Source: Thalassococcus sp. S3
GTDB taxonomy: Bacteria; Pseudomonadota; Alphaproteobacteria; Rhodobacterales; Rhodobacteraceae
DNA length: 64,000 bases
NCBI RefSeq assembly: GCF_004216475.1
Contig: NZ_CP022303.1
Coordinates: 3,472,001-3,536,000, forward strand
Direction: 5' to 3'
The translations under genes and the position numbers were made by a program. Below the pieces are notes generated by a model that saw nothing but the letters and a program-made list of their open reading frames with translations, searched no databases and had not been told where the DNA came from. Below are positions 53,459 through 61,734 of this stretch, piece by piece. Positions within the stretch are counted from its first letter, which is position 1. The number at the start of each line of letters is the position of its first letter.

Positions 53459-55098
53459 GAGGCCTCAAAGACCGGACACCACATATCGTCCGCCCGTTCC
53501 AATTCGTCAAAAAGCGGCGCGCCCTGCGCCAAGGTGATGCGGGTCCACAGATCTGATTTGGGATCAAACCGCGTCGCGCCGAAAAAGGCCAGCTTGCTGC
53601 GGAGCATGTCAATCGGGCGGCAGGTCTCGGCAATCAGATTATCGCGGATCTCTGCATAGGGCGCGTCGATCAGGGTTTGGACGCGGCGCACGGCAGATCG
53701 ATGCTCGGGACAGACGCGCAGGAATTCGGCCAGGGAACACCGCGCATCCTTCAGATCATCCGCGAGCGCCTTGATCTGTCGCGCGATATCAAGCGGGCTT
53801 TCAAAGGCACCCGAAGCCTGCTGTCGCCGGTCGCCGAGCCGTGGTTCCAGCTTGTCCTCGGAGACATACCAAAACCTGGCGGATTGATCCGGCATGTCAA
53901 AGTCCAATGACACGGCCCAGGACCAGTCCCGCGCAAGGGCCGCGCGCAACTCTGCGACCGACATTGTCAGATCTATTGCGGCATCCACATCCGTGGCCAT
54001 CCGATCCACCAGATCATCGACCAGATCGCCAAAGGGTTCGATTGCGAACGAGACAAGCATTTCCTGAAAATCCAGGGACATGCGGCGGCTTTGATGGATG
54101 AGCCGGTCAATCGGGTAGGGTTCCAGCAGCGCCCCGGCCCGCACCTGCGCCTGCAGAGTCTGCCACTCCGACCGCAGCTTTTCGATCCGTTCCTGAGCGA
54201 TCGGATCAGCGACGTTCCATTGCCTGAGATGTGAGGCTGCCTTGTCGGCAAGCGCGCACATCAGAAGGCGCCGGTCGTCACCAAGCTCGGCGATGGAACG
54301 CACGCGCATCAAGGCGGTTTCTCGGGCCAGATGCCAGGCATGCAGCAGATGGGGGTGACTGACGAGGAAAGGCGCCATGCCAAGGCCGGTGGCATTGCCC
54401 ACACCGATCCCCCGCCGCATTGACCGGGGCAAGGGACGTCCGCCGACATGAGCGACAAGGTCGTGTGTGAACCCACGTATCAGCCAAACGGTCAGCATCT
54501 CGGCCATGAACGGCCCGGACAGTCCCGGCCGCATCGCGATCCGAGCCCGGTCAGCGATGCCGAACTTACCGTTCCCATAGACCGCCGTCGTCCGCATCAG
54601 ATAGCCCGTGGATTGCAAGAGCTGGCGGTCGAACTCGACCGTGTTGCGCAGCGCATTTACCACGTGTGTGAAGACCCTGATCGACTTGTTGGCCCGGCTT
54701 AGCACCAGGTCCCGCTCGGTAAAGCGGGCAGCCTCCTGCCGGGGGGCATCCCGCACAATACGCGCACGCTCTGCCGCGTCCGGAATACCATCGTAGAGCA
54801 CGAAGGCCGCATCCCAGGCTTCGGCGATGACACGGTCGCTTCGCTCTTCATCCCGAATGGATGTCGTTACCGCAACCAATGCGTATTGGTAGCCGCCCAT
54901 GGTGAGCGTGTAGACGGCATGGCCAAGGCCCTCGGCGTCCATGTCCCAAATCGGGCGCTGCACCTGCACGTTGTCGTCCCGCAAGACGCGCATCAAGGTC
55001 GGTAGAAAGGACAGCCGCGTGGGAAAGGCGGCCCCCATTCGCGACAAGCGCATGACGTCCTCCGGCGGGCGCAACGGGACGGTCTGGAGATCTTTCAT
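53455..55098 (-). CDS. conserved 547-residue orphan protein
   Basis: I do not recognise this family. The ATG at 55098 (MKDLQTVPLRPPEDVMRLSR) is preferred because it overlaps the upstream stop by four bases; the longer frame is the shadow of the dipeptidase-like gene. It appears soluble, with no signal peptide. A notable block is GIGVGNATGLGMAPFLVSHP, followed by HLLHAWHLARETALMRVRSI, near the centre. The N-terminal region has SFLPTLMRVLRDDNVQVQRP. The C-terminal half is helical and charged, with WYVSEDKLEPRLGDR. Coupling to an M19-like protein and a DUF3726-like protein suggests a shared pathway. Confidence 0.7.
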   Translation of the reverse strand: MKDLQTVPLRPPEDVMRLSRMGAAFPTRLSFLPTLMRVLRDDNVQVQRPIWDMDAEGLGHAVYTLTMGGYQYALVAVTTSIRDEERSDRVIAEAWDAAFVLYDGIPDAAERARIVRDAPRQEAARFTERDLVLSRANKSIRVFTHVVNALRNTVEFDRQLLQSTGYLMRTTAVYGNGKFGIADRARIAMRPGLSGPFMAEMLTVWLIRGFTHDLVAHVGGRPLPRSMRRGIGVGNATGLGMAPFLVSHPHLLHAWHLARETALMRVRSIAELGDDRRLLMCALADKAASHLRQWNVADPIAQERIEKLRSEWQTLQAQVRAGALLEPYPIDRLIHQSRRMSLDFQEMLVSFAIEPFGDLVDDLVDRMATDVDAAIDLTMSVAELRAALARDWSWAVSLDFDMPDQSARFWYVSEDKLEPRLGDRRQQASGAFESPLDIARQIKALADDLKDARCSLAEFLRVCPEHRSAVRRVQTLIDAPYAEIRDNLIAETCRPIDMLRSKLAFFGATRFDPKSDLWTRITLAQGAPLFDELERADDMWCPVFEAS

Positions 55099-56084
55099 GA
55101 CCCTGCCTCCGGCTCGAACCCCTCGGCAAAAAAGCGCGCCCAGTTCGCGCCCATGATCCCATCCACCTCGACCGTCGAGAAGCCGGTCTTCAACAAGCCT
55201 GCCCGAATGTGCCCGAAATCGCGGTTGTCCTTGAACCAACTGGGCATGTGCGGAAATCCCGGCCTTTCCCGAGAGCCTTCGCCAAATTGCAGCTGCTTGG
55301 ACCATCGCCCCGTGCGCATCCATTCCACGACACTGTCGGGCTGGTCCTGGCAGAGGTCCGAACCGATCCCAAGACGGTCAGACCCATAGCGCGACGCGGC
55401 CTCTGCAACCATGTCACAGAAGCTTTCCAGGCGGCAGTCGGATCCGTCCTTCAGATGATGGGGGTAAAGCGAAAACCCGATCATCCCCCCGCGCCCCGCA
55501 AGGGCGCGCAGAACATCATCAGAGACATTCCGGCGCGCGGGATGCCACCACTCCGGATTGGCATGGGTAAGGGCAACCGGACGGCCGGAGCAGTCGATGA
55601 TATCCCTTATCGTCTGAATGCCGGCATGTGAAAGATCCACGACCATGCCGATCCGGTTCATCTCGCCGACCACTTGTCGTCCGAACTGGGTCAGGCCGCT
55701 GTCCGTTTCCTCGAAACAGCCGCTCCCAAGAAGCGACTGCATGTTGTAGGTGAGTTGCATGAACCGGATGCCAAGCTCATGGCAGATCTCGACCAGACCG
55801 ATATCGGCACGGATCGGTCCCGGATTCTGGAGACCGAAGAAGATCGCCGTGCGGTTGGTGTTCTGCGCCAGGTCGATGTCCCTTGCAGTGCGCCCTTTGA
55901 CGATCAGGTCGGGGAAGAGTTCAAACCAGCGGTTCCATTTGACCAGATTGCCGACCATCTCGGAAAACGTTTCATGATAGGCAACGGTCACATGGACGGC
56001 GTCCACGCCGCCCGCCCGCATCTGCCGGAAGATTTCAGGGGACCAATTTGCATATTGCAGACAATCGATAAGAGGCGCGCGCAT
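55095..56084 (-). CDS. M19 dipeptidase-like protein lacking canonical metal ligands
   Basis: A 329-residue TIM-barrel protein of the renal dipeptidase superfamily, counted from the ATG at 56084 (MRAPLIDCLQYANW); an ATG seven codons earlier is possible. M19 enzymes normally have an HxD pair near the start and a Glu further on that bridge two zincs. Here the first site reads LIDCLQYANW and the second FFGLQNPGPI, so these ligands seem replaced. MVVDLSHAG, ALTHANP and GIGSDLCQD keep the later His, His and Asp. A similar pattern is found in dipeptidase-like proteins near glycine betaine catabolism genes, as I recall from PA5396-type proteins. The substrate is unknown. Confidence 0.8.
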   Translation of the reverse strand: MRAPLIDCLQYANWSPEIFRQMRAGGVDAVHVTVAYHETFSEMVGNLVKWNRWFELFPDLIVKGRTARDIDLAQNTNRTAIFFGLQNPGPIRADIGLVEICHELGIRFMQLTYNMQSLLGSGCFEETDSGLTQFGRQVVGEMNRIGMVVDLSHAGIQTIRDIIDCSGRPVALTHANPEWWHPARRNVSDDVLRALAGRGGMIGFSLYPHHLKDGSDCRLESFCDMVAEAASRYGSDRLGIGSDLCQDQPDSVVEWMRTGRWSKQLQFGEGSRERPGFPHMPSWFKDNRDFGHIRAGLLKTGFSTVEVDGIMGANWARFFAEGFEPEAGS

Positions 56085-56271
56085 ACGGGAAGTGTGCAGG
56101 CCCATCGCGCGCCAGGCAAATGCAAACGCGACATCCTGTAAAGAAGATGTCGCTTAAGAAGGTGGATGTGGCTGCGCGATCACCTCATCTGACGAGCTGG
56201 CACCATCGATCAACCGGCCTCTTCACAGATCGGATAGCCCGCGCGGAAAGGTCGGGGCAAATCTGATCCGC

Positions 56272-56706
56272 TCACTTCACCGTCAGCACCGCGCAAGGGG
56301 CCGTTTGGGCGATCTTCTGTGATGTGCTGCCAAGCAGAAGGCTGCTGACCCCGCCAAGGCCACGTCGCCCCGCGACAATGAGATCGGCACCCGTTCGTTC
56401 AGCGGCGCTGAGCACTTCCTGAGCGGGCGTTCCATTTCCGACAAAGCTGTTTGTCGGGGTGACACCCTGATCCTTGGCGGCGTTGGTTGCCATTTCGATG
56501 ACCGCCTTACCCGCCGCCGCGATCTTTTCATCCGATGGCGGAACTGAAAAGGCGCCGGACCCGACCGCCAGAGCAACCGTATCAAGCTCGGGTGTGTGCA
56601 CGAGGTGTAGATCGCTTTCGTAATGTTTGGCGAGATCGCAGGCCACGCCAAGCGCATGGATCGCATGATCTGAGCCATCGACAGCAACGATAATGTTCTT
56701 GAACAT
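56272..56706 (-). CDS. universal stress protein UspA family
   Basis: A 144-residue single-domain UspA protein. The start MFKNIIVAVDGSDHAIHALG at 56706 has GGGAGG upstream. The ATP-binding signature G-x2-G-x9-G-S is present in AGRRGLGGVSSLLLGSTSQ near the C-terminus, so it belongs to the nucleotide-binding group. Such proteins bind ATP and respond to starvation or redox stress. It appears monocistronic. Confidence 0.94.
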   Translation of the reverse strand: MFKNIIVAVDGSDHAIHALGVACDLAKHYESDLHLVHTPELDTVALAVGSGAFSVPPSDEKIAAAGKAVIEMATNAAKDQGVTPTNSFVGNGTPAQEVLSAAERTGADLIVAGRRGLGGVSSLLLGSTSQKIAQTAPCAVLTVK

Positions 56707-56820
56707 GAAAAGCCTCCCGCATGGATGTCTGCCAAAGACAGTAAACAACCGGACGAAATGCGCTTTGCGTCATGTCAAATGCAACATAATTCCCCTAAAG
56801 CGCCACGTCGGCCCCAGAGC

Positions 56821-56868
56821 GCCGTTTTCCGCCCCGGAAAACGGCCGGAATTTGTGACAAATTCCGGC
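56821..56868. repeat. compound palindromic repeat module, copy 2
   Basis: GCCGTTTTCCG/CGGAAAACGGC (56821-56845, CCC loop) is joined to GCCGGAATTTGT/ACAAATTCCGGC (56844-56868, single central G). Both arms match copy 1 at 47565-47635 but in reverse order and without the middle palindrome. It lies about 130 bases past the gcvP stop and 114 bases before the uspA start, in a 294-base intergenic stretch that otherwise shows no features. Confidence 0.85.
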
Positions 56869-57000
56869 GCGCCGCAGCAGGGGTCGGAAATGATTTCGAG
56901 CGTATCACTTGCGGCGCCACCGCCCGGAATCGGCACCGATAGATCCGTAATCACATCGTCGGCAGAGGGATGAAGTCAGGCCAATGTCACGGAAAGGCCC

Positions 57001-59841
57001 TTACTCCGCCGCCTCCGCGTAGGCTTCCATCGGCGGGCAAGTGCAAACGAGATGCCTGTCGCCCCAGGCATTGTCGACCCGGTTCACCGGCGGCCAATAT
57101 TTGTCCACCCGGAACGCTCCCGGCGGGAAGCAGCCCTGTTCGCGGCTGTAGGGTCTGTCCCATTCGCCCACCAGATCTTCCACCGTATGCGGGGCGTGGC
57201 GCAGCGGGCTTTGCTCCACCGCGATCCGGCCCGCCTCGATCTCCGCGATCTCCGCCCGGATCGCCAGCATCGCGTCGCAGAAGCGGTCTAGCTCCGCCTT
57301 GGTTTCGCTCTCGGACGGTTCGATCATCAGCGTGCCCGCCACCGGCCAGCTCATCGTCGGCGCGTGAAAGCCGCAATCAATGAGCCTTTTCGCGATGTCC
57401 TCCACCGTCACACCGGCGCTGGCCGCGAAGGGGCGCGTGTCAAGGATGCATTCATGCGCCACCCGGCCCTTCCCGCCGCGATAGAGCACGTCATACGCCC
57501 CCTCCAGCCGCTTTGCGATGTAGTTGGCGTTCAGGATCGCGACCCGTGTCGCCTGGGTCAGGCCCTCTCCGCCCATCAGCGCGCAATAGGCCCAGCTGAT
57601 CGGCAACAGCGAGGGTGAACCGAAGGCCGCCGCCGACACCGCACCCTCTCCGCCATTTGGATCGCCTGGGAGATGATCGGCCAAATGTGCCTTGACCCCG
57701 ATGGGTCCCATGCCCGGCCCCCCGCCACCATGCGGGATGCAGAATGTCTTGTGCAGGTTCAGATGGCTCACATCCCCGCCCAGATCGCCGGGCCGGCTCA
57801 GGCCCACCATCGCGTTCATGTTGGCCCCGTCGATATAGACCTGCCCGCCATGCTCGTGCGTGATCGCGCAAACCTCTGTCACCGTCTCCTCGAACACACC
57901 ATGTGTCGACGGATAGGTGATCATAGAGCCGGCCAGCCTTTCGGCGTGCTGTTCCGCCTTCGCGCGAAAATCATCCAGGTCGATGTCCCCGTTTTCCGCA
58001 GACTTCACGGCAACCACGGTCCAGCCCACCATCTGCGCGCTGGCCGGGTTTGTCCCGTGGGCCGAGGTCGGGATCAGGCAGATATCGCGATGCGCCTCAC
58101 CCCGCGCCCGGTGGTAGCCCGCAATGGTCAAAAGCCCCGCATATTCCCCCTGCGCGCCCGAATTGGGCTGCATCGACAGCGCGTCATAGCCCGTGATCTC
58201 GCAAAGCTTCGCCGACAAATCCTCGATCAGCGCGTGATATCCCTTGGCCTGATCCTTGGGCGCGTAAGGATGCAGGACCGAGAATTCGCGCCAACTCACC
58301 GGCATCATCTCAGCAGCGGAGTTCAGCTTCATCGTGCAGGAACCCAGCGGGATCATGGCCCGGTCCAGCGCCAGATCACGGTCGGCGAGGCGGCGCATAT
58401 AGCGCATCATCTCGGTCTCCGCCCGGTTCATGTGAAAGACCGGGTGGGTCAGGTAATCCGAGCGCCGCACCAGCGCATCAGGGAACCGGTATTCATCGAT
58501 GTGCCCGGCATCCCGGTCGATCCCAAAGGCGCGCCAGACCGCTTCGATGATCGCGGGGCGCGTCGCCTCATCAAGCGTGATGCCCACCTTGGTCTTGCCC
58601 ACGCGCCGCAGGTTCACCCCTTCGCGAACAGCCGCCTGCAAGACGCCACGCTGCATCAGCCCCACATCCACAGTGATCGTGTCAAAGAACGCCTCCGGCT
58701 CCACGGCAAAGCCTGCCTCTTCAAGACCACGCGCCAGCCGGGCCGTCTTGCGATGCACCCGCTGCGCGATGGCCTTCAGGCCTTCGGGCCCATGAAAGAC
58801 CGCATAGAACCCCGCCATCACTGCCAGCAAAGCCTGCGCGGTGCACACGTTCGACGTGGCCTTCTCCCTCCGGATATGCTGCTCGCGCGTCTGTAGCGAC
58901 AGCCGGTATGCCCGGTTCCCCTGCGCATCCACCGACACGCCCACCAGCCGTCCGGGCATGGCCCGCGCGTAAGCCTGCTTGGTTGCCAGATAGGCCGCAT
59001 GTGGACCGCCATAGCCCATCGGCACGCCAAAGCGTTGCGTAGATCCGACAGCGATATCAGCACCCATCGCGCCGGGTTCCTTGAGCAGTGTCAGCGCCAG
59101 CGGATCGGCGGAGACGACACCGATTGCCTTGGCCGCGTGCAGCGCCTCCATCTCGGGCGTGAAGTCGCGCAGATGGCCGTGCGTGCCCGGATATTGAAAG
59201 ATCGCCCCGAACACCGCCTCTGCCTCCAAATCCTCCGGCGCGCCAATGATCAACTCAATCCCCAGCGGCTCCGCGCGGGTCTTCAGAACGGCGATGTTCT
59301 GAGGATGACAATTCTCATCGACGAAAAACGCCTTGGCCTTCGATTTCGCCACCCGCTGCGCCATCGTCATCGCTTCGGCACAGGCCGTCGCCTCGTCCAG
59401 CAGGGACGCATTGGCCATTTCCAGCCCTGTCAGATCGCTCACCATGGTCTGGAAATTCAAGAGCGCCTCAAGCCGTCCCTGGCTGATCTCCGGCTGGTAG
59501 GGCGTGTAAGCGGTATACCAGGCCGGGTTCTCCAGGATGTTTCGCTGAATAACCGGGGGCGTGACCGTACCGTGATAGCCCTGTCCGATCAGCGAGGTCA
59601 GCACCGTATTCTGTTTGGCGATCTGGCGGAGCGCATAAAGCAATTCCCGCTCGGATTTCGGCTTTCCGAAATCGAGCGGCTCCGCCTGCCGGATCGCCTC
59701 CGGCACGGTCTGTTCGATAAGGGCCTGCAGACTGTCCGCCCCAAGCACCGACAGCATCTCCTCCATCTCCGCAGGAGATGGCCCGATATGCCGCCTGTTG
59801 GCAAAATCATAGGGAAGATAATCTGTTGGCTCGAACGTCAT
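57001..59841 (-). CDS. gcvP: glycine dehydrogenase (decarboxylating), P-protein
   Basis: A 946-residue PLP enzyme that decarboxylates glycine and passes the aminomethyl group to the lipoyl arm of GcvH. It is the fused long form with N- and C-terminal halves, both recognisable: FRRHIGPS-type [20 protein letters not shown] at the start, [20 protein letters not shown] and the PLP lysine in [18 protein letters not shown] near residue 698. It starts [13 protein letters not shown], with GGAGAG just upstream. A 12-codon open frame ends ten bases before its start. Confidence 0.98.
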   Translation of the reverse strand: MTFEPTDYLPYDFANRRHIGPSPAEMEEMLSVLGADSLQALIEQTVPEAIRQAEPLDFGKPKSERELLYALRQIAKQNTVLTSLIGQGYHGTVTPPVIQRNILENPAWYTAYTPYQPEISQGRLEALLNFQTMVSDLTGLEMANASLLDEATACAEAMTMAQRVAKSKAKAFFVDENCHPQNIAVLKTRAEPLGIELIIGAPEDLEAEAVFGAIFQYPGTHGHLRDFTPEMEALHAAKAIGVVSADPLALTLLKEPGAMGADIAVGSTQRFGVPMGYGGPHAAYLATKQAYARAMPGRLVGVSVDAQGNRAYRLSLQTREQHIRREKATSNVCTAQALLAVMAGFYAVFHGPEGLKAIAQRVHRKTARLARGLEEAGFAVEPEAFFDTITVDVGLMQRGVLQAAVREGVNLRRVGKTKVGITLDEATRPAIIEAVWRAFGIDRDAGHIDEYRFPDALVRRSDYLTHPVFHMNRAETEMMRYMRRLADRDLALDRAMIPLGSCTMKLNSAAEMMPVSWREFSVLHPYAPKDQAKGYHALIEDLSAKLCEITGYDALSMQPNSGAQGEYAGLLTIAGYHRARGEAHRDICLIPTSAHGTNPASAQMVGWTVVAVKSAENGDIDLDDFRAKAEQHAERLAGSMITYPSTHGVFEETVTEVCAITHEHGGQVYIDGANMNAMVGLSRPGDLGGDVSHLNLHKTFCIPHGGGGPGMGPIGVKAHLADHLPGDPNGGEGAVSAAAFGSPSLLPISWAYCALMGGEGLTQATRVAILNANYIAKRLEGAYDVLYRGGKGRVAHECILDTRPFAASAGVTVEDIAKRLIDCGFHAPTMSWPVAGTLMIEPSESETKAELDRFCDAMLAIRAEIAEIEAGRIAVEQSPLRHAPHTVEDLVGEWDRPYSREQGCFPPGAFRVDKYWPPVNRVDNAWGDRHLVCTCPPMEAYAEAAE

Positions 59842-59851
59842 CGCACTCTCC

Positions 59852-59890
59852 TCATCGTCTCTTTGCGGAGCGACACCGCTCCCTCTTCAT
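59852..59890 (-). other. 12-codon upstream open frame before gcvP
   Basis: The ATG inside the repeat copy at 59886 opens a frame [12 protein letters not shown] that stops at 59852, ten bases before the gcvP start and immediately before its GGAGAG site. It has no clear conserved content. It could couple gcvP translation to upstream ribosomes or be accidental. No ribosome data are available here. Confidence 0.35.
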
Positions 59891-59920
59891 CTTGCCGGAT
59901 AAACTCCCGCCGGAGGCTCC
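59886..59920 (-). repeat. GC-rich repeat with small hairpin, copy 2
   Basis: On the minus strand it reads GAGCCTCCGGCGGGAG, TTTATCC and GGCAAGATGAAG. It differs from copy 1 (31700-31733) mainly by CC for TT, and it begins 18 bases after the gcvH stop. As in copy 1, the CTCC/GGAG stem is followed by T-rich sequence, so it could attenuate the transcript between gcvH and gcvP. Confidence 0.75.
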
Positions 59921-59938
59921 CGCCATCGGCAAAACGCG

Positions 59939-60298
59939 CTACCCGATGAAAGCCTGATAGGCGTTTGCGTCCATAAATCCGTCCATTTGCGCCGGATCTC
60001 TGGGCCGCATCTTGAAAAACCACGCAGCCCCCATTGGATCGGCATTCACCTTCGCGGGGTCTTCCACGATGGCCTCGTTGATCTCCACGATCTCGCCGTC
60101 CATGGGCGCGGCGATATCCGAGGCCGCCTTCACACTTTCGATCACCACGATTTCGTCGGCGCTGGACACCTCGGCGCCGGTCTCAGGCAATTCGATAAAG
60201 ACGACATCGCCCAATTGCTCGGCTGCGTGTTCGGTGATCCCGACGACGATCAGATCGCCTTCGGCGCGCAGCCATTCGTGGTCTTCGGTGAACTTCAT
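59939..60298 (-). CDS. gcvH: glycine cleavage system H protein
   Basis: A 119-residue lipoyl carrier protein. The lipoylated lysine is K57 in VVIESVKAASDIAAP, and the fold is otherwise standard: MKFTEDHEWLRAEGDLIVVG, then ITEHAAEQLGDVVFIELPE. It shuttles the aminomethyl group from GcvP to GcvT and passes reducing equivalents to lipoamide dehydrogenase. Its start overlaps the gcvT stop (ATGA). Confidence 0.98.
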   Translation of the reverse strand: MKFTEDHEWLRAEGDLIVVGITEHAAEQLGDVVFIELPETGAEVSSADEIVVIESVKAASDIAAPMDGEIVEINEAIVEDPAKVNADPMGAAWFFKMRPRDPAQMDGFMDANAYQAFIG

Positions 60299-61446
60299 AC
60301 TTTGGCTCCCTTGGTCTTGGACAAACGGTGATATTGGTGAGGCACGAAGGGCATCGGCGCCACGCGCAGCGGCAAACGCTTACCCCGCAAGGCGCCGTAG
60401 ACGGTCGTACCCGGCCCGGCCAGCGCACGGGGGAGATAGCCCATAGCAACCGGCGCGCCGAGACTGGGACCGAAGCCGCCCGAGGTGATGAGGCCCGCAA
60501 GCTCATCGGTGGTCTCGTCCGCGAAAAGCTCCACCCCGTCCCGCATCGGGGCACGACCTTCCGGAAGCAGCCCGACGCGGAGCCGCTCCGGACCTTCCTC
60601 AAGCTGCCGCAGCACTGTCTCCGCGCCGGCAAAGCCACCGGCCCGGGCGCCGCCCGCGCGACGGACCTTGGGGATGGCCCAGCTTAATCCAGCCTCTGGC
60701 GGGGTGGTGTTGTCATCCATATCCGAGCCGTAAAGGCACAAGCCCGCCTCGAGCCGCAGAGTATTTCGCGCGGCCAGACCAATCGGGGCGACCGAGGGGT
60801 GAGCCATGAGAGCCTGCGCCAAGGCCGTTGCATGACCCGATGGCACGGAGATCTCAAAGCCGTCCTCACCGGTATACCCGGCCCGCGACATCCAAAGATC
60901 GGCGCCCTGAAACCGGGCGGCGGATGCCTGCATGAAACCAAGTGTCGACGCGTCCGGGGCAAGCGGCAGAAGCGCTGTCGCCGCGTCGGGGCCCTGAAGC
61001 GCCAGAAGCGCGTGGTCATCCATCGGCTCCACGACGACATTGTCGGGCACGTGTTTTTGCAAATGCGCCAGATCGGCGGCTTTGCAAGCCGCATTCAGAA
61101 CCATCAGCAAGGCGTCACCCTGCCGTGTCATCATCAGATCGTCCAGAATACCGCCGGACCGCGACAAAAGCAGACCATAACGCTGCTGACCATCGGCAAG
61201 GCCCAGCACATTGGCCGGCACGAGCGCCTCCACCGCCAGCGCAAGCCTCTCCCAATCCGGGCCGGTCAGACGCACCTGACCCATATGGCTGACATCAAAG
61301 AGACCCGCAGCCCGGCGGGTATGAAGATGCTCTTCCAGCGCGCCCATTTTGTATTGAACGGGCATCTCATATCCCGCAAAGCCGACAAAACGGGCGTCGA
61401 GATCAGCGTGAAAGTCGTATAGGGGCGTGCGGTTCGGATCGTCCAT
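60295..61446 (-). CDS. gcvT: aminomethyltransferase, T-protein
   Basis: A 383-residue tetrahydrofolate-dependent enzyme that releases ammonia and makes methylenetetrahydrofolate from the H-protein intermediate. The beginning TPLYDFHADLDARFVGFAGY and GLFDVSHMGQVRLTGPDWER are characteristic; MSRAGYTGEDGFEISVPSGH holds the conserved folate-site region and LRLEAGLCLYGSDMDDNTTP follows. It is the first gene of gcvTHP, preceded by a glycine riboswitch. Its product feeds the folate pool also served by FolD and Fhs. Confidence 0.97.
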   Translation of the reverse strand: MDDPNRTPLYDFHADLDARFVGFAGYEMPVQYKMGALEEHLHTRRAAGLFDVSHMGQVRLTGPDWERLALAVEALVPANVLGLADGQQRYGLLLSRSGGILDDLMMTRQGDALLMVLNAACKAADLAHLQKHVPDNVVVEPMDDHALLALQGPDAATALLPLAPDASTLGFMQASAARFQGADLWMSRAGYTGEDGFEISVPSGHATALAQALMAHPSVAPIGLAARNTLRLEAGLCLYGSDMDDNTTPPEAGLSWAIPKVRRAGGARAGGFAGAETVLRQLEEGPERLRVGLLPEGRAPMRDGVELFADETTDELAGLITSGGFGPSLGAPVAMGYLPRALAGPGTTVYGALRGKRLPLRVAPMPFVPHQYHRLSKTKGAKV

Positions 61447-61521
61447 TGGGCCTCGTCATCCAAAGCGCGCCGATCTGGAAAGCCCGGCACCGTTCCCCGC
61501 ACGCAACCCGCGCGGTGCGAT

Positions 61522-61685
61522 GCCCCCTCTGTCCTTTGGCCTGAGATCGTTATCCCTTCGGCGGGCGCGCCAAGGCGCCACTCTCCAGAGTCTTCATGTC
61601 ATGCAGACGGTCCCTGCGGCCTGAGAGTTTCCGGGGCGGTTGCTCCTTCGGCACCGGCTTGGGCCGGTTCTCCCGTTTGCATGGC
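61522..61685 (-). promoter_or_regulatory. tandem glycine riboswitch
   Basis: Two glycine aptamers lie in tandem on the minus strand before gcvT. Aptamer 1 (about 61603-61685) has ACGGGAGAACCGG, GCCGAAGGAGCAA, ACTCTCAGGC and GGGACCGTCTGC. Aptamer 2 (about 61522-61595) has ACTCTGGAGAG, GCCGAAGGGATAACG, ATCTCAGGC and AAAGGACAGAGGGGG. These are the conserved cores of the class, which turns on glycine cleavage when glycine is high. Downstream, GCACCG (61487-61492) and CGGTGC (61513-61518) can pair as an expression platform. No T run follows, so translational control or a Rho-type switch is possible. Confidence 0.96.
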
Positions 61686-61734
61686 CGTACCCTAAGGCGA
61701 GGACGCGGCAAAGCGCAAGGGCCTAGATCGGGCT

